A stretch of 64,000 nucleotides of DNA from Shewanella gaetbuli (GTDB lineage Bacteria; Pseudomonadota; Gammaproteobacteria; Enterobacterales; Shewanellaceae): assembly GCF_023284065.1 (NCBI RefSeq), contig NZ_JAKIKP010000007.1, positions 62,001 to 126,000 of the forward strand. Direction: 5' to 3'. How positions within the stretch are numbered: the first letter of the stretch is position 1; each line of letters starts with the position of its first letter. The translations under genes and the position numbers were made by a program. Below the pieces are notes generated by a model. It was not told the DNA's origin and did no database searches. It saw only the letters and a list, made by a program, of their open reading frames with translations. Below, one piece after another: positions 16,881 through 27,355 of the stretch.

Positions 16881-19229
16881 TTAGTCTTCTAACCTTTGCT
16901 GATACATGGTTGAAGTTACCTCTTTAACCGCATCAATTAATTGCGGGTAAGGCGTATCGGTCACAGTAACAAAACCAATGTTGGCATTTTCACCATCAAA
17001 TGCTCGGCCAGTTAGCGGCTCGTCAACATATTGAAACCAGTGCGCGCCTACCATATACGGTTTTTCTAACACACTTTGCATGTACTTTTTGTACTTATTG
17101 GCTCTATCCTGTTGACCGCTGGCATGAACAATTCCTGGGTTGAACAGGCCTGAACCATCAGTACTGCCAATATGAAACTCACCAATTACCACCGGTAAAT
17201 CAACCTTTTCTAGAAACAGCCAAAAGTGCGGTTGCATACCTTCTTCATAAATATTAAAACTCAATACATCAGAATATTTTAGCGATGCCTTAATAATTTC
17301 ATCCGGCATTCCCCAATTCGCCATTCTGGCGCCCATATATAGATGATTAGGCATTTTATCCGCTAAGGTGTTGTGCACAACTTTAAAGTATTGCTCACCT
17401 AAAATTTCTAATAAACTTGATAAATCAGCTACTTGAGCCTGGCTAAACTGGCTGAAGCTCACTCCTTGGTTAAGAGTGTCCCAATCACTAATCTCGGTTT
17501 GCCAAGCAGTATTTAACTGCTCAATTTTGGTATATTTTTGCTTTAAAAATTCACTAAAGGCTTTTTTAGCTGGGCTTTCAGTTACGCTTTTAGACAAGGC
17601 ATCTAATATAACGCCGTAGCGTGCTTCTACAGAGCCTTCTCGCTCACCCCAGCTTTTTTCATTATCAATAAAAATACCTGCACACCAGGGTGAGTCTTTT
17701 ACAGACTCTGAAATCTCATCAATAGTCACTTTAGCGCGGCGGGCAAATTCTGGGTCAAAAGGATCAGGCATTAGGCCCCAATGATTTACTGAACCAGACA
17801 GGGTTTTAAACTCACCAATAATCCAACCATTGGCAAAGTATGGCACTTGTTTAGCCGCATAAAAAGCCGGGTCAACCCAGTTACCAAATGAAGTGAAGCC
17901 CCAATCTTTCATTCGAGATAATGTGACTTCATGCCATTTAGTAAGGTATGCGCCATCAGGTTGATTACCGTATTTACGCTGTAAATTGGCCTGATAAAAA
18001 CTGTAGGTTTCACCATGAGGCATTGCCCCTTTATGGGTTGAGCGGCGATAACTATAGTGTTTAGCTAATGGGTCTGAATATTCAGGTAACCAGTTAAACA
18101 TATTGTGGCGTAGCGGTGACGCAACGTAACGGCTATCTTTAATCGCTTGGGCAATTTGCACTGTCCCCATTGAGTCTTCAGGAGTAGTTTCATTCGGGTC
18201 ACGATATCGTACGGCATCATCTTTATAATCAATCCCCGTTAAAGTCGACATGTTAGCCATTCGCACATTAGCTGGCCCATGGGAGAAAAACACATGCCCT
18301 TCAGGGTCAACCATCCACCACTTACCGTCTACTTTTTCAGTTCTAAAAAATCCAGTGGCGGTTAACTTAGGCCCTTTAGTATACCCACCGTATATAGAAC
18401 GATTTGGCATCCCGGTTGACGCATCAAGTTGAGCAAGCTCCTCTGCCGTTTGCTGTGCTAATTGCTCATCGGAGGTAATTTTTAACGGGTAGTCAATAAG
18501 CGCATTTTGACCATATTGATCTACAATGTTTTTAAGCCATTGTGGATCAGGCTCTGGGTTTGCCCTAATGCGGATATCTTTAATTTGTATTGAGCGATTT
18601 TCTAATAAACCTATGGTGAAAAAGTTCAAAGCGGCAATTTGAGTTAAGTCAACATTATCGGCACGCCACGAACGCCAAACCATTAATAGGTCATCGGTTT
18701 TCCAAGGCATCGCATCGCCCCAAAAACCAGCTTCAGTATCGGCTTCTACTCCGTTTAACGGAAAAAATACTGTGCCCTTATATTGAGGCGCAATACTGAT
18801 TGAACGGCTTTGATATTCCCCTTGCTGATTTTCAACAGACAAGTAAAAGTGAACCGATTCATTTTGCGGGTTCACCACATCAAACGCTAAGTTATAGCGA
18901 CTTAATGATGATAAATCCCAAGGCTGGTGTGGTTTTATGGTTAGTTTTGAAATGTTCTCTTGAGCTGAAAAATTAATCTGTAAATGGTCTTTTTCAATGG
19001 CACTTTTAGCAGTGGTATTTTGTAACCAACCTTGCGGTTCCACCGAGGTGAAATCCACCAAAGTCATCAAATTGGCCTCTTGATGACTAGCAGGGTTATT
19101 AGGTTCAATTTCAGATGTTGACAGCTCTTTTGCCGTTATCAGTGACTCAGGTGATGCGGCTTGCTGGCAGCCTGCTAAAGTTAAAGCACCTAACAATAAC
19201 GCATTACGATAAACAAATGGGACGTTCAT
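16881..19229 (-). CDS. GH50-family beta-agarase, lipoprotein (copy 1)
   Basis: 782 residues from ATG 19229, chosen over 19259 because AGGAGGG stands just before it and it opens a clean lipoprotein signal (LLLGALTLAGC). An N-terminal jelly-roll-like region (about 50-240) precedes the GH50 barrel. The two catalytic glutamates are expected in IDNEKSWG (about 523) and VIGEFHIGS (about 684), the spacing seen in characterised GH50 agarases. The C-terminal GAHWFQYVDEPLTGRAFDG is conserved in all three copies. GH50 enzymes release neoagarobiose from agarose, mostly exolytically. Downstream of receptor 1 but separated by a terminator. Lipid anchoring implies outer-membrane location. Confidence 0.92.
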   Translation of the reverse strand: MNVPFVYRNALLLGALTLAGCQQAASPESLITAKELSTSEIEPNNPASHQEANLMTLVDFTSVEPQGWLQNTTAKSAIEKDHLQINFSAQENISKLTIKPHQPWDLSSLSRYNLAFDVVNPQNESVHFYLSVENQQGEYQSRSISIAPQYKGTVFFPLNGVEADTEAGFWGDAMPWKTDDLLMVWRSWRADNVDLTQIAALNFFTIGLLENRSIQIKDIRIRANPEPDPQWLKNIVDQYGQNALIDYPLKITSDEQLAQQTAEELAQLDASTGMPNRSIYGGYTKGPKLTATGFFRTEKVDGKWWMVDPEGHVFFSHGPANVRMANMSTLTGIDYKDDAVRYRDPNETTPEDSMGTVQIAQAIKDSRYVASPLRHNMFNWLPEYSDPLAKHYSYRRSTHKGAMPHGETYSFYQANLQRKYGNQPDGAYLTKWHEVTLSRMKDWGFTSFGNWVDPAFYAAKQVPYFANGWIIGEFKTLSGSVNHWGLMPDPFDPEFARRAKVTIDEISESVKDSPWCAGIFIDNEKSWGEREGSVEARYGVILDALSKSVTESPAKKAFSEFLKQKYTKIEQLNTAWQTEISDWDTLNQGVSFSQFSQAQVADLSSLLEILGEQYFKVVHNTLADKMPNHLYMGARMANWGMPDEIIKASLKYSDVLSFNIYEEGMQPHFWLFLEKVDLPVVIGEFHIGSTDGSGLFNPGIVHASGQQDRANKYKKYMQSVLEKPYMVGAHWFQYVDEPLTGRAFDGENANIGFVTVTDTPYPQLIDAVKEVTSTMYQQRLED

Positions 19230-19290
19230 ATTACCCTCCTTGTCGAAACTTTCTGACATAGTAATGGTGGTTAATCCATAAAATAATCAT

Positions 19291-19314
19291 AAAAAAGGGC
19301 CACTAATGTGACCC
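19291..19314 (-). terminator. Rho-independent terminator after TonB receptor 1
   Basis: On the minus strand GGGTCAC, loop ATTA, GTGGCCC, then TTTTTT. Confidence 0.8.
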
Positions 19315-19331
19315 TATAACGAACGATGTGA

Positions 19332-22300
19332 TTAGAAGTTCATACGCGCATTTAAGCGGAATGTGCGACCTGTTTGATATTGATAAACCGTACGAGAGTC
19401 GGTTGCATTACCATCAATTGGACTACCTTCATCAAGTACCTCTCCATTCACATTTAAGAAACGGCTAGTGTAATATTGACGCACACCTTCATCAGTTAAG
19501 TTAACTGCTTGAAATGAGAAAGTAACAAAGTCATTCAGTTTATAACTTGCTGAGAAATCAAGCGTTTGACGACCTTCTTCCCACAAAGAACCCGACTCCC
19601 AAGAGCGTTGGGCTAACTGGTCTGAGTTACCACGGTAAGATAAGCGTAATTGATGACCGTCTTTTTCCCAGAATGCCGTTAGGTTATAACTATGCTCTGG
19701 CGTATAAGCAACCTGCAATGAAGGCAACTTCACTGAATCATCAATTGAAGATACCTCCTGATCATAAGCACTATCTTGGTAGGTATAGTTAGTTTGGATA
19801 CCAAAGCCTGATAACCATCCGGGCAACATGTCAAAAGTTTGCATGTATTGCAGCTCAACCCCTTTAATGGTTGCACCTTTACCATTTTTGATACGGGTTG
19901 TTTTAAACTGAGCACACATTTGCTCTAAGTCACCAGAGTACATCCAGTCTTCTCTGAACTCATCACTACCCTGAAAACGCTTTGGCATACATTGTTCAAG
20001 ACTGTCTTGACCAGCAACCAACACTAGATCATCTGGGTTATATGTTTCGCCTTCAGTTAAGCCTACATCACGAAGGTCATCCATATATGTGACTACTGTT
20101 TCAGACTCTTCAAAGTTAGTCATATCTTTGTAGAACAAACCGGCTGATAACAAACTTGTTTCGTTGAAATACCACTCATACGATAAATCAAAGTTGACAG
20201 ATTCAAGCGGATCAAGTTTAGGCGACGTCAACGTAATGGTGTTATTACGGTTATATCCACCCCATTGAGTTTCGCGCACTTTAAAACCAGGACGAAGTGA
20301 GTCAATTTGCGGTCTTGCCATTGTTTTAGAAGCCGCAAAACGTAAAATGGTATCGTCCATCAATGCATAGTTTAAGTTAAGGCTTGGTAAGAATACGTCA
20401 TACTCATGTGTACCCGTTACTCCAAATGTACGACGACTTCTATCTTCTGCCACTAACTGACCATTTTCATCTAACTGGCGATCGCCATAGACATAATACT
20501 TTTCAGTTGAAATATCACTATGACGCCACAACCACCAATCTGATTCATTTGGATTACCACGAACCGCATTAGGGTCAAAACATGGACCTTCATCTGGGCG
20601 CGCAACATCATCACTTAAGTCACTTGTCCCAACAGTATCGTAACCATTACCATCAACACGTCCCCAACGAGCTTCTGCGTTCCAATCAGTACCATAAAAT
20701 GGAATGCCACTACATTCTGGCAGGCTAGAATCACGCAATTCAGCCAATTTGAAAGGGTCCATTAATCGGCCAACGTTACCTGGATCAAAGGCAAACTGCA
20801 CACCTGACGAACCAGAAGTATCTACAGTAGTTTTAACATAACGGACACCAAGATCACCTGTTAAACGGCCATCAACTAAGTCAAAATTCGCTTTTACATA
20901 TGTGGCAAAGTTCTCAAGTTCTGCTGAGCGAGTATTTGAGTCGTCAGGGGTAAAACCAACCACAGGCGAGCCTAAGGCTAAATCAAATGCCTTGAAAGCT
21001 GAAAAAGTTGTCCAGCCATCTGTCACTGAATCTCTGCCATAACCATTGCTAGACATGAAATCATCAACTGGGAAACCTTCATCTGTGGCAAACAAGTCAC
21101 CACTTAATGAATTTAAGCCATCATTTAAAACTGTTGGAGCCCCGGTGTATGGATTATTGATAACAATACCTTCGCCAACACTATTGAAGCCATTTTGTTG
21201 ATCATCAACATATTTTTCACGCTCAGAGTATTTAGCACCAAACTCAATACTTCTTAATGGGCCAACATCTAATACCCAGTCAAAATCAACAAAGGCTGAC
21301 TTTTGTATATCTTCAACTGCCACAACAGAGCGATTTAAGAAAGTTAAATGCTGAGCATTTAATTCATCCGCGTTAAAACCAGTAGTTGAATAGTTATCCC
21401 AAACATTTAATGGGTCACCAAACTCATTGTTAGCACCAAAATCAATTAAGCCACTACCATCAACAATAGTACATGGGCCATTAGTACAGTCGTAACCTAC
21501 TGGCTCTATGTCTGTTGCAGGCACATTTTTAATTAACCAGCGGTTAATATTGCCATAGTTTTGCAAGGCAATATAAACTTGGTTTTCAGGAATACGCTCA
21601 GACTTTGAATACCCCAAACCGGCTTCCATAACAAGGTTGTCAGTAATGTCATGACGCACATCAAATGATACTACGGTGTTTTCTTCTTCAAACTTATTTT
21701 CAGACTGGCTTAAGCCGCCATCGCCAAAGCGGTTCAAGTATTTAGTAAATGTATTGGTTTTGGTGTCAATGGTATGCCAACTTGCTTGCGGGTCACTCCA
21801 CTGTGACGGGCCGCCACCTAAACCAGGGTCAACCCCTTCTATCATGTTACCTTGCTGGCCACTTCGCACTTGAACACCATGCATCGAGCTTTCAAATTTT
21901 TGCTTGGTGTAATTAGTATTAAGATTAAATTCGGTAGAATCTGTAGGCGCCCACTGTAAACCTAAGTTAAAGTTCATGCGGTCTACATCATTGTTATACA
22001 GCTCGTAGCGGGTATTTTTATTAGTCAGACCCCAAACGTCTTGTACTTCATTACCGTCTGTATCGGTTGCTAAATGAGAAAACTCAGACACCCAATTATC
22101 AGCAGTATATTGATCTTTACGATAAGAATTTGTTTCTTTAACCGCTGTAAAGATAACCCCGAAGGTGTCATCTAGTAACTTTTCAGAAACTGTGCCTGAA
22201 ACCTTGTAGTTATCATCATCCAGTAAATCGTTATAACGACCTTCAACCGTTACAGTTCTAATTTTATAATTTAAATCTAACGGCTTGTTAGTGATCAAAT

Positions 22301-22790
22301 TAATGTTTGCACCTAATGCCCCTTCTTCATGGTCAGCACTGGGTGTTTTTACAACTTCAATTTTAGATAAAATATCTGAAGAATACTGCGATAAGTCAAC
22401 GCTTTGGCTAAAGTCTGTTGAACCTAACTGCACACCGTTCATGCTGATATTGTTTTGCTGAGAATTAGCACCACGAACAGTAATACGTGAACCTTCACCG
22501 TCAACTGATTGCACCGTCACACCCGTTACACGAGATAATGCATCAGCAATATTTTGGTCAGTAGATTTACCAATATCTTCAGAGTTGATTGAATCGGTTA
22601 AGTTTTCTGAAAAGCGTTTGTCATTAATCGATTTTTTTAAACTGCTTTTTAAACCCTTAACCTGAATCACTTCAATTTCATCAGTATTAGCATTTTGGTC
22701 ATTTTCTTCTGCCACAACTTGCATAGACATTGCGGTTAGCAAAGCAAGGTACACAGAGCTGTATTTATATTTGGACGTTTGAATTGGCAT
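19332..22790 (-). CDS. TonB-dependent outer-membrane receptor 1
   Basis: 1152 residues from ATG 22790, which has GGGGAG five bases upstream; the longer frame from 22868 would run close to the operator. After a signal peptide (YLALLTAMSMQVVAEEN) comes a TonB-box-like EVIQVKG and a plug domain with NIADALSRVTGVTVQ and ITVRGANSQQNNISMNG. A 22-strand-type barrel follows, ending with an aromatic residue (LNARMNF). The pattern is the TIGR01782 family of proteobacterial oligosaccharide receptors, which run long. It probably imports agaro-oligosaccharides. GH50 copy 1 follows it; a TTGTTAACAA operator lies upstream. Confidence 0.93.
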   Translation of the reverse strand: MPIQTSKYKYSSVYLALLTAMSMQVVAEENDQNANTDEIEVIQVKGLKSSLKKSINDKRFSENLTDSINSEDIGKSTDQNIADALSRVTGVTVQSVDGEGSRITVRGANSQQNNISMNGVQLGSTDFSQSVDLSQYSSDILSKIEVVKTPSADHEEGALGANINLITNKPLDLNYKIRTVTVEGRYNDLLDDDNYKVSGTVSEKLLDDTFGVIFTAVKETNSYRKDQYTADNWVSEFSHLATDTDGNEVQDVWGLTNKNTRYELYNNDVDRMNFNLGLQWAPTDSTEFNLNTNYTKQKFESSMHGVQVRSGQQGNMIEGVDPGLGGGPSQWSDPQASWHTIDTKTNTFTKYLNRFGDGGLSQSENKFEEENTVVSFDVRHDITDNLVMEAGLGYSKSERIPENQVYIALQNYGNINRWLIKNVPATDIEPVGYDCTNGPCTIVDGSGLIDFGANNEFGDPLNVWDNYSTTGFNADELNAQHLTFLNRSVVAVEDIQKSAFVDFDWVLDVGPLRSIEFGAKYSEREKYVDDQQNGFNSVGEGIVINNPYTGAPTVLNDGLNSLSGDLFATDEGFPVDDFMSSNGYGRDSVTDGWTTFSAFKAFDLALGSPVVGFTPDDSNTRSAELENFATYVKANFDLVDGRLTGDLGVRYVKTTVDTSGSSGVQFAFDPGNVGRLMDPFKLAELRDSSLPECSGIPFYGTDWNAEARWGRVDGNGYDTVGTSDLSDDVARPDEGPCFDPNAVRGNPNESDWWLWRHSDISTEKYYVYGDRQLDENGQLVAEDRSRRTFGVTGTHEYDVFLPSLNLNYALMDDTILRFAASKTMARPQIDSLRPGFKVRETQWGGYNRNNTITLTSPKLDPLESVNFDLSYEWYFNETSLLSAGLFYKDMTNFEESETVVTYMDDLRDVGLTEGETYNPDDLVLVAGQDSLEQCMPKRFQGSDEFREDWMYSGDLEQMCAQFKTTRIKNGKGATIKGVELQYMQTFDMLPGWLSGFGIQTNYTYQDSAYDQEVSSIDDSVKLPSLQVAYTPEHSYNLTAFWEKDGHQLRLSYRGNSDQLAQRSWESGSLWEEGRQTLDFSASYKLNDFVTFSFQAVNLTDEGVRQYYTSRFLNVNGEVLDEGSPIDGNATDSRTVYQYQTGRTFRLNARMNF

Positions 22791-22903
22791 GTTACTCCCC
22801 CAAGAGCGTTTATGTTTCTGCCGAAGCAAAGCTGCATAGGTTAATTTTTTGTTGCAACTTAGTTTCAAACATTACTAACGCATCGAACCTGTGTCAACAT
22901 AAT

Positions 22904-22915
22904 TTTGTTAACAAT
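22904..22915. promoter_or_regulatory. Shared palindrome, one mismatch (TTTGTTAACAAT)
   Basis: Lies about 115 bases before the receptor 1 start codon. The rest of 22791-23190 is AT-rich promoter DNA with further partial TTGTTAA motifs near 23069 and 23105 and no gene. Confidence 0.65.
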
Positions 22916-23198
22916 ATTCAATTTATTTTTTATTATTTTAATTGTTATCAAATTGTGCCTATAGCTTTAAAGTCAGACTCAAACACAACAGAAATAAACT
23001 TAACCTTCTGATTTTTATATACAGTTTTTAGTATAAGTTTGATTTTAACAGATGAACCATTGTAACAATATTGTTAATTACCTTGCGAGGAAAAATAAGG
23101 TTTTTGTTAATTTTTGTTGAATTAATCATACAAAAACAATCCAAAACTCCCGATATCAAGCTGGCGTAATAGTGACGAATAAAAATAACTAAAAAATC

Positions 23199-23768
23199 AA
23201 AAAGCAGATCCTCGATAAAAGATCTCGAGGATGACGAGCTTTGTTGTCATTCTGGTGACGCGTTAGTTAATGCTATTCAGGTAAGGGATCATTACTCATT
23301 CCGACGCTGTACAGATAACGCCATTCTGGTGGGGTTCATTCGTCATTCCGACAACGCGTTAGCTAGAGCCATTCCGACGATGTAGCAGATAACGTCATTC
23401 CAGTAATGCGTAAGCTTACGTCATTCCGGCAACGCTTTTGAGCCGGAATCTGCTTTACAAACGAAACAAAAAGCAGACCCTCGATTAAAGATCTCGAGGG
23501 TGACGAGGTTTGTTGCCATTCTGGCGGTGTACTAGATAACGTCATTCCGGCAACGCTTTTGAGCCGGAATCTACTTTACAGATGAAACAAAAAGCAGACC
23601 CTCGATTAAAGATCTCGAGGGTGACGGGTTTTGTTGTCATTTGGACGAATCATTCGTCATTCCGACAACGCGTTAGCTAGCGCCATTCCGACGATGTAGC
23701 AGATAACGTCATTCCAGTAATGCGTAAGCTTGCGTCATTCCGGCAACGCTTTTGAGCCGGAATCTGCT
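23199..23768 (+). repeat. Array 2 of three-hairpin repeats
   Basis: No gene is present. Two full units (about 23424-23505 and 23539-23623), a right half at 23199-23235 and a left half at 23733-23767 that stops directly at the phosphatase stop codon. Spacer DNA holds degenerate CGTCATTCCGAC and GTTAGCTAG pieces. The first right half has TCCTCGA paired with TCGAGGA, a compensatory change from CCCTCGA/TCGAGGG. Confidence 0.88.
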
Positions 23769-23769
23769 G

Positions 23770-26139
23770 TTAGGCCTGTTCAAATTTATGAATGTAAGGC
23801 CAACCAGGGAATTGCTTACCTTTGCTTGGGTCGGCATTCCACTCCCAACATTCAAACTCAAATTGTTGGGCTTTATGGTCAACCTTCACAATCCCGTAGC
23901 CTTCGCTTTTCAATGAGCGGTCAGCCAAAAAGTTACTCCATGAATTATTGGTTTGTTGCTTAAAGTCATCATAAGTCACTTTCGGATTTGCCACAGCTAA
24001 CACGCGCATTTTATTACCAAATATGTCGGTAAAGTTGCCGGTATTAGGGTCATTATTAAACTGGTTATCCAACTTACCTAAACCTTCAAACCAACGTTGC
24101 CAGAATGCAGCTGCTGCAGGGCCAGCAAAAAATAGCGGTCCATCATCAAAGGTATCAAGCCCTTGTTTGGCCATCATTGGTAAATGTTGGTCGCCACAAA
24201 TTACCACGGCACCGGCGTCTTTAATCAGCTTAACAGCACGGGTTCTACCATCAGGTGGATAGCCGTTTGAGTCGTAATCTAATAGTGGTTCTAAGTTACT
24301 CTTGGTTTGAGGTGATCCCCAAATAGAAGAGGCAATACAAACTTTAGGCAACCCTTTGTCCATATCAGCCCATGCACGCAAAAACTGCTCTTGACGATGA
24401 CCTAATAACTCTCCCTGAGTGTGTAATGGATTGATATTAATATTACGTCTTGATTTGAACTTTCTATCTTCAACCAACGCAAAGCTAACGCCACCATAAA
24501 CAAAGGCACCATAAGTAACCGGAATATCGTGATCTATTGGCGTAGGGTCATACGCATCTGGGTTATGACCATGCTGCATACGATAAACCATTTTAACCAG
24601 CGCTTTGGTTTCCATATAGCCGCCGTCTTCTTCAGTGCGTTTTTCGCCCTCAAGTACCACGGGGTCTCTACCGCCTACTCCCCACAAATTGCCTTGTAAA
24701 ACATCGTGGTCATCGGCTAACAATATCGACGGTTTATTACGAATTGAATCTCTGAATGTCCAGTACCATAAGTACCAGCGATACAACATATCTAAATGAG
24801 AATCAGGTCGGCCTCGCCATACTTGGGTAGGCGTAGCTTCATAATATTGATCACCACAAAACACATACATATCGGGTTCATGACTATCACAATTATCGAC
24901 TAACTCAGTATGCGGGAATAAAATGTTTTCAGGACCAAAACGACCTAACAACTTTTCTTGTTTCAAGCGCGTTTTGTAGTGTTCAATATCTAATGACAAG
25001 TTGGTGGCCACTAAACAAGAATATAATGCAATCGACAACGGCTTAGACTGACCAGGGTCTTTCAATATTTGACCTTGGTAAAGCACAGCTGCCTTGCCGT
25101 TTTCATGGCTAACAACACGGTAATCATATTGTTGCGTGTTATCCCAACCTTCTACTCTAAATTGAATCACATAACCCGGTTCAATTTGTGAATCAGTAGA
25201 TTGCCATTCGCTGTTTGATGATTGTCGATAATCAAGTGTCACGTTGCGGTATTCATTATCAGCAACAGGCATAAATTGTGCGCTTAGCTTTAATACCGAT
25301 TTATTCAGGCTATGCATACAACCAATAACCGGCCCTAATCCTCTGTCGTCGAATTGCGAGAGTTTTTCACCACCGGACTGAATATCTTCAAACGCCCATC
25401 TTGCGCCGCTTTGTTTAGATGGCATTGAAGACAACAACATGACTCCGCCAAGTAGCTCAGAACCAGGCACACCAGTACGAACAATAAAGCCTAATTCTTT
25501 GTTGGTTTTACTGTCTATGGCCACTAAACGGACATCAAAGTTATTATTTGATACTGGGTCAATATGGCAATCTAGAATAATTTCACGGTCATGAAGTTGG
25601 CCAATGTTAACGGTATTGGTTCTAACCACTTTTTCGAATGCCAGCGGTTTATTGGTGTCAGAAAAGTCTCTAAAACTTAGCTCACCTTTATCATTAATGA
25701 CCGCCATAAAGCCGCCATTTTTACCTGAAGCTCGCTGAATTAATGCACTTGCACGGTAATCAAGCTGGTCTGCGCCAGCCCCTAATAAAAAGCCACAAAA
25801 ACCGGCTTTAGTGGGCGTTAAATTACTGACTTTAGCTTTAATACGTGCTGGCTTTGGCGCGTCGTTGAGTTGGCGAGTTAAAATAGACACTGTGCGCATT
25901 TCAAAACCACGATCACCGCGAATACATTCAATTTTGCCTGCATTCAAACGCCAATCTTGCAAACGATTACCCCAAAATGCTTTCCCAAGCCAAGGGCGTA
26001 GAACATTACTTGGTAATAATTCAATGGGCGCAGTTTGCGTTAATGAGCGTCTATTAGCTGCAGCTCTTGCTGCTTGTGTCGGAAACAGCATGCTTCCTGC
26101 TGCCAACGCCGACAGCTTTATAAAACTTCGTCTATCCAT
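23770..26139 (-). CDS. PhoD-like phosphatase/phosphodiesterase, Tat-exported
   Basis: A 789-residue protein with a twin-arginine signal (MDRRSFIKLSALAAGS). The C-terminal half has a PhoD-like metallophosphatase pattern: YVFCGDQYYEATP, then LLADDHDVLQGN (metal-binding Asp and His) and CGDQHLPMMAKQG. The N-terminal 350 residues form beta-rich domains of uncertain kind. PhoD enzymes cleave phosphodiesters or monoesters outside the cell. Here it is the last gene of MFS-kinase-GH117-PhoD, 87 bases after GH117, which suggests a role in agar use rather than phosphate scavenging. Substrate unknown; it may attack a different ester. Confidence 0.8.
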   Translation of the reverse strand: MDRRSFIKLSALAAGSMLFPTQAARAAANRRSLTQTAPIELLPSNVLRPWLGKAFWGNRLQDWRLNAGKIECIRGDRGFEMRTVSILTRQLNDAPKPARIKAKVSNLTPTKAGFCGFLLGAGADQLDYRASALIQRASGKNGGFMAVINDKGELSFRDFSDTNKPLAFEKVVRTNTVNIGQLHDREIILDCHIDPVSNNNFDVRLVAIDSKTNKELGFIVRTGVPGSELLGGVMLLSSMPSKQSGARWAFEDIQSGGEKLSQFDDRGLGPVIGCMHSLNKSVLKLSAQFMPVADNEYRNVTLDYRQSSNSEWQSTDSQIEPGYVIQFRVEGWDNTQQYDYRVVSHENGKAAVLYQGQILKDPGQSKPLSIALYSCLVATNLSLDIEHYKTRLKQEKLLGRFGPENILFPHTELVDNCDSHEPDMYVFCGDQYYEATPTQVWRGRPDSHLDMLYRWYLWYWTFRDSIRNKPSILLADDHDVLQGNLWGVGGRDPVVLEGEKRTEEDGGYMETKALVKMVYRMQHGHNPDAYDPTPIDHDIPVTYGAFVYGGVSFALVEDRKFKSRRNININPLHTQGELLGHRQEQFLRAWADMDKGLPKVCIASSIWGSPQTKSNLEPLLDYDSNGYPPDGRTRAVKLIKDAGAVVICGDQHLPMMAKQGLDTFDDGPLFFAGPAAAAFWQRWFEGLGKLDNQFNNDPNTGNFTDIFGNKMRVLAVANPKVTYDDFKQQTNNSWSNFLADRSLKSEGYGIVKVDHKAQQFEFECWEWNADPSKGKQFPGWPYIHKFEQA

Positions 26140-26226
26140 AACTACCTCATTTTTTATTTTAATTAGCCACTTACATGAATTACATAGTTAAGTTTTCAAC
26201 AACAAGACCTAATAATTAAACGCTGT

Positions 26227-27339
26227 TTAGTTACTATTTTGAAAAGTGCCAGCATCCAAGATTTGTCTTTTAATCTTGAAACGGCAAATGTAATTCCAAT
26301 TCCAACTGGTATCATATTTATGACATAGTCCCCAAGACAGCCCTGGCTTTTGAGCACTTGGGCCATTAGGGTCAAGCTGTGGGTTAATTAATGCAGGGTC
26401 TCTAAATAAGCCAATGGCTTCAGGTGCACCTTTAATGTGAGCTTTAATGTCAAAGTTAATGCCGTCTGGCGCAAACTGAATGGTATTTTTTTCTGGGCCA
26501 TCGGTAGTTAATAATGATGCAATACCGCCTTCAAAATTCCACACCACCACTTCATGTCCACTATTTGAGATTGGATTGTATTCAGACTTGGTATAAGGGC
26601 CTTCAATATTGTCTGCTATGGCAACACCATGTTTGATTTCACGGCCACCAAAGTTCATGCCCTCGCCCATGGTTTCACCCTTGTAGTACAGGTAAAACTT
26701 TTCATCAAAAAACACTAAACAAGGGTCATGCACTTTGTGACTGTCAAAGCTGCCTTTTGACTTCACCTGAAAACGGTTATCTTCATCACCAAGCCACTCA
26801 CCATCTTTACTTGGACTTAAAATAGCTTGAGGTGATTTAGCCCAAGGGCCGTATGGTGAGTCAGCACTTGCCAATGCAATTTCTTCATATTGGCGGTTGG
26901 TATAAGGGGTTTGTACAGTTTGATAAACTAAATAGTAGCGGCCTTGATGGCTGAATACTTCAGGAGTGAATATCGCTCGGTCATCATAAGCACCGGGTTC
27001 TCCTCGTTGAATTGCTGGCCCTTGCTCTTGCCATGTTTCGCCATCTGCTGATGTTGCATGCCAAACTTCGGTTAAGTCCCATGGAAACACTTTGTCTTCA
27101 AGATTGTCAGAGCCAAAACCTACGGTTTCTCCTTCTCCCTTGGTGTACCAACAATGATATAAGCCATCAATCAGTAACACTGAAGACGGATCACGGCGGA
27201 TCACCCCTTCTTCAAAAGCAAAATCCCCTTTTAATGGCGACACATCAAACTCAACCATCCAATCTGAATTTTTATTATCATATCCACGTTCAATTGCACG
27301 GCGACTGGCTAAACTAAGCTTAGGTTGCTTGTCATTCAT
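26227..27339 (-). CDS. GH117 alpha-1,3-(3,6-anhydro)-L-galactosidase (neoagarobiose hydrolase)
   Basis: A 370-residue five-bladed propeller enzyme that splits neoagarobiose into D-galactose and 3,6-anhydro-L-galactose. Family signatures include [20 protein letters not shown] at the N-terminus, [35 protein letters not shown] and [18 protein letters not shown] at the end. No signal peptide, so it acts in the cytoplasm after uptake. It sits 16 bases after the kinase gene in the MFS-kinase-GH117-PhoD unit. It is the key enzyme linking GH50 products to the two monosaccharide pathways of this window. Confidence 0.94.
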   Translation of the reverse strand: MNDKQPKLSLASRRAIERGYDNKNSDWMVEFDVSPLKGDFAFEEGVIRRDPSSVLLIDGLYHCWYTKGEGETVGFGSDNLEDKVFPWDLTEVWHATSADGETWQEQGPAIQRGEPGAYDDRAIFTPEVFSHQGRYYLVYQTVQTPYTNRQYEEIALASADSPYGPWAKSPQAILSPSKDGEWLGDEDNRFQVKSKGSFDSHKVHDPCLVFFDEKFYLYYKGETMGEGMNFGGREIKHGVAIADNIEGPYTKSEYNPISNSGHEVVVWNFEGGIASLLTTDGPEKNTIQFAPDGINFDIKAHIKGAPEAIGLFRDPALINPQLDPNGPSAQKPGLSWGLCHKYDTSWNWNYICRFKIKRQILDAGTFQNSN

Positions 27340-27355
27340 AACGTTTCCAAAATGT

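Noticed and set aside
23730..23963. Open frame across the repeat and the phosphatase end
   Set aside because: It begins in a hairpin repeat and runs antisense to the PhoD-like gene.
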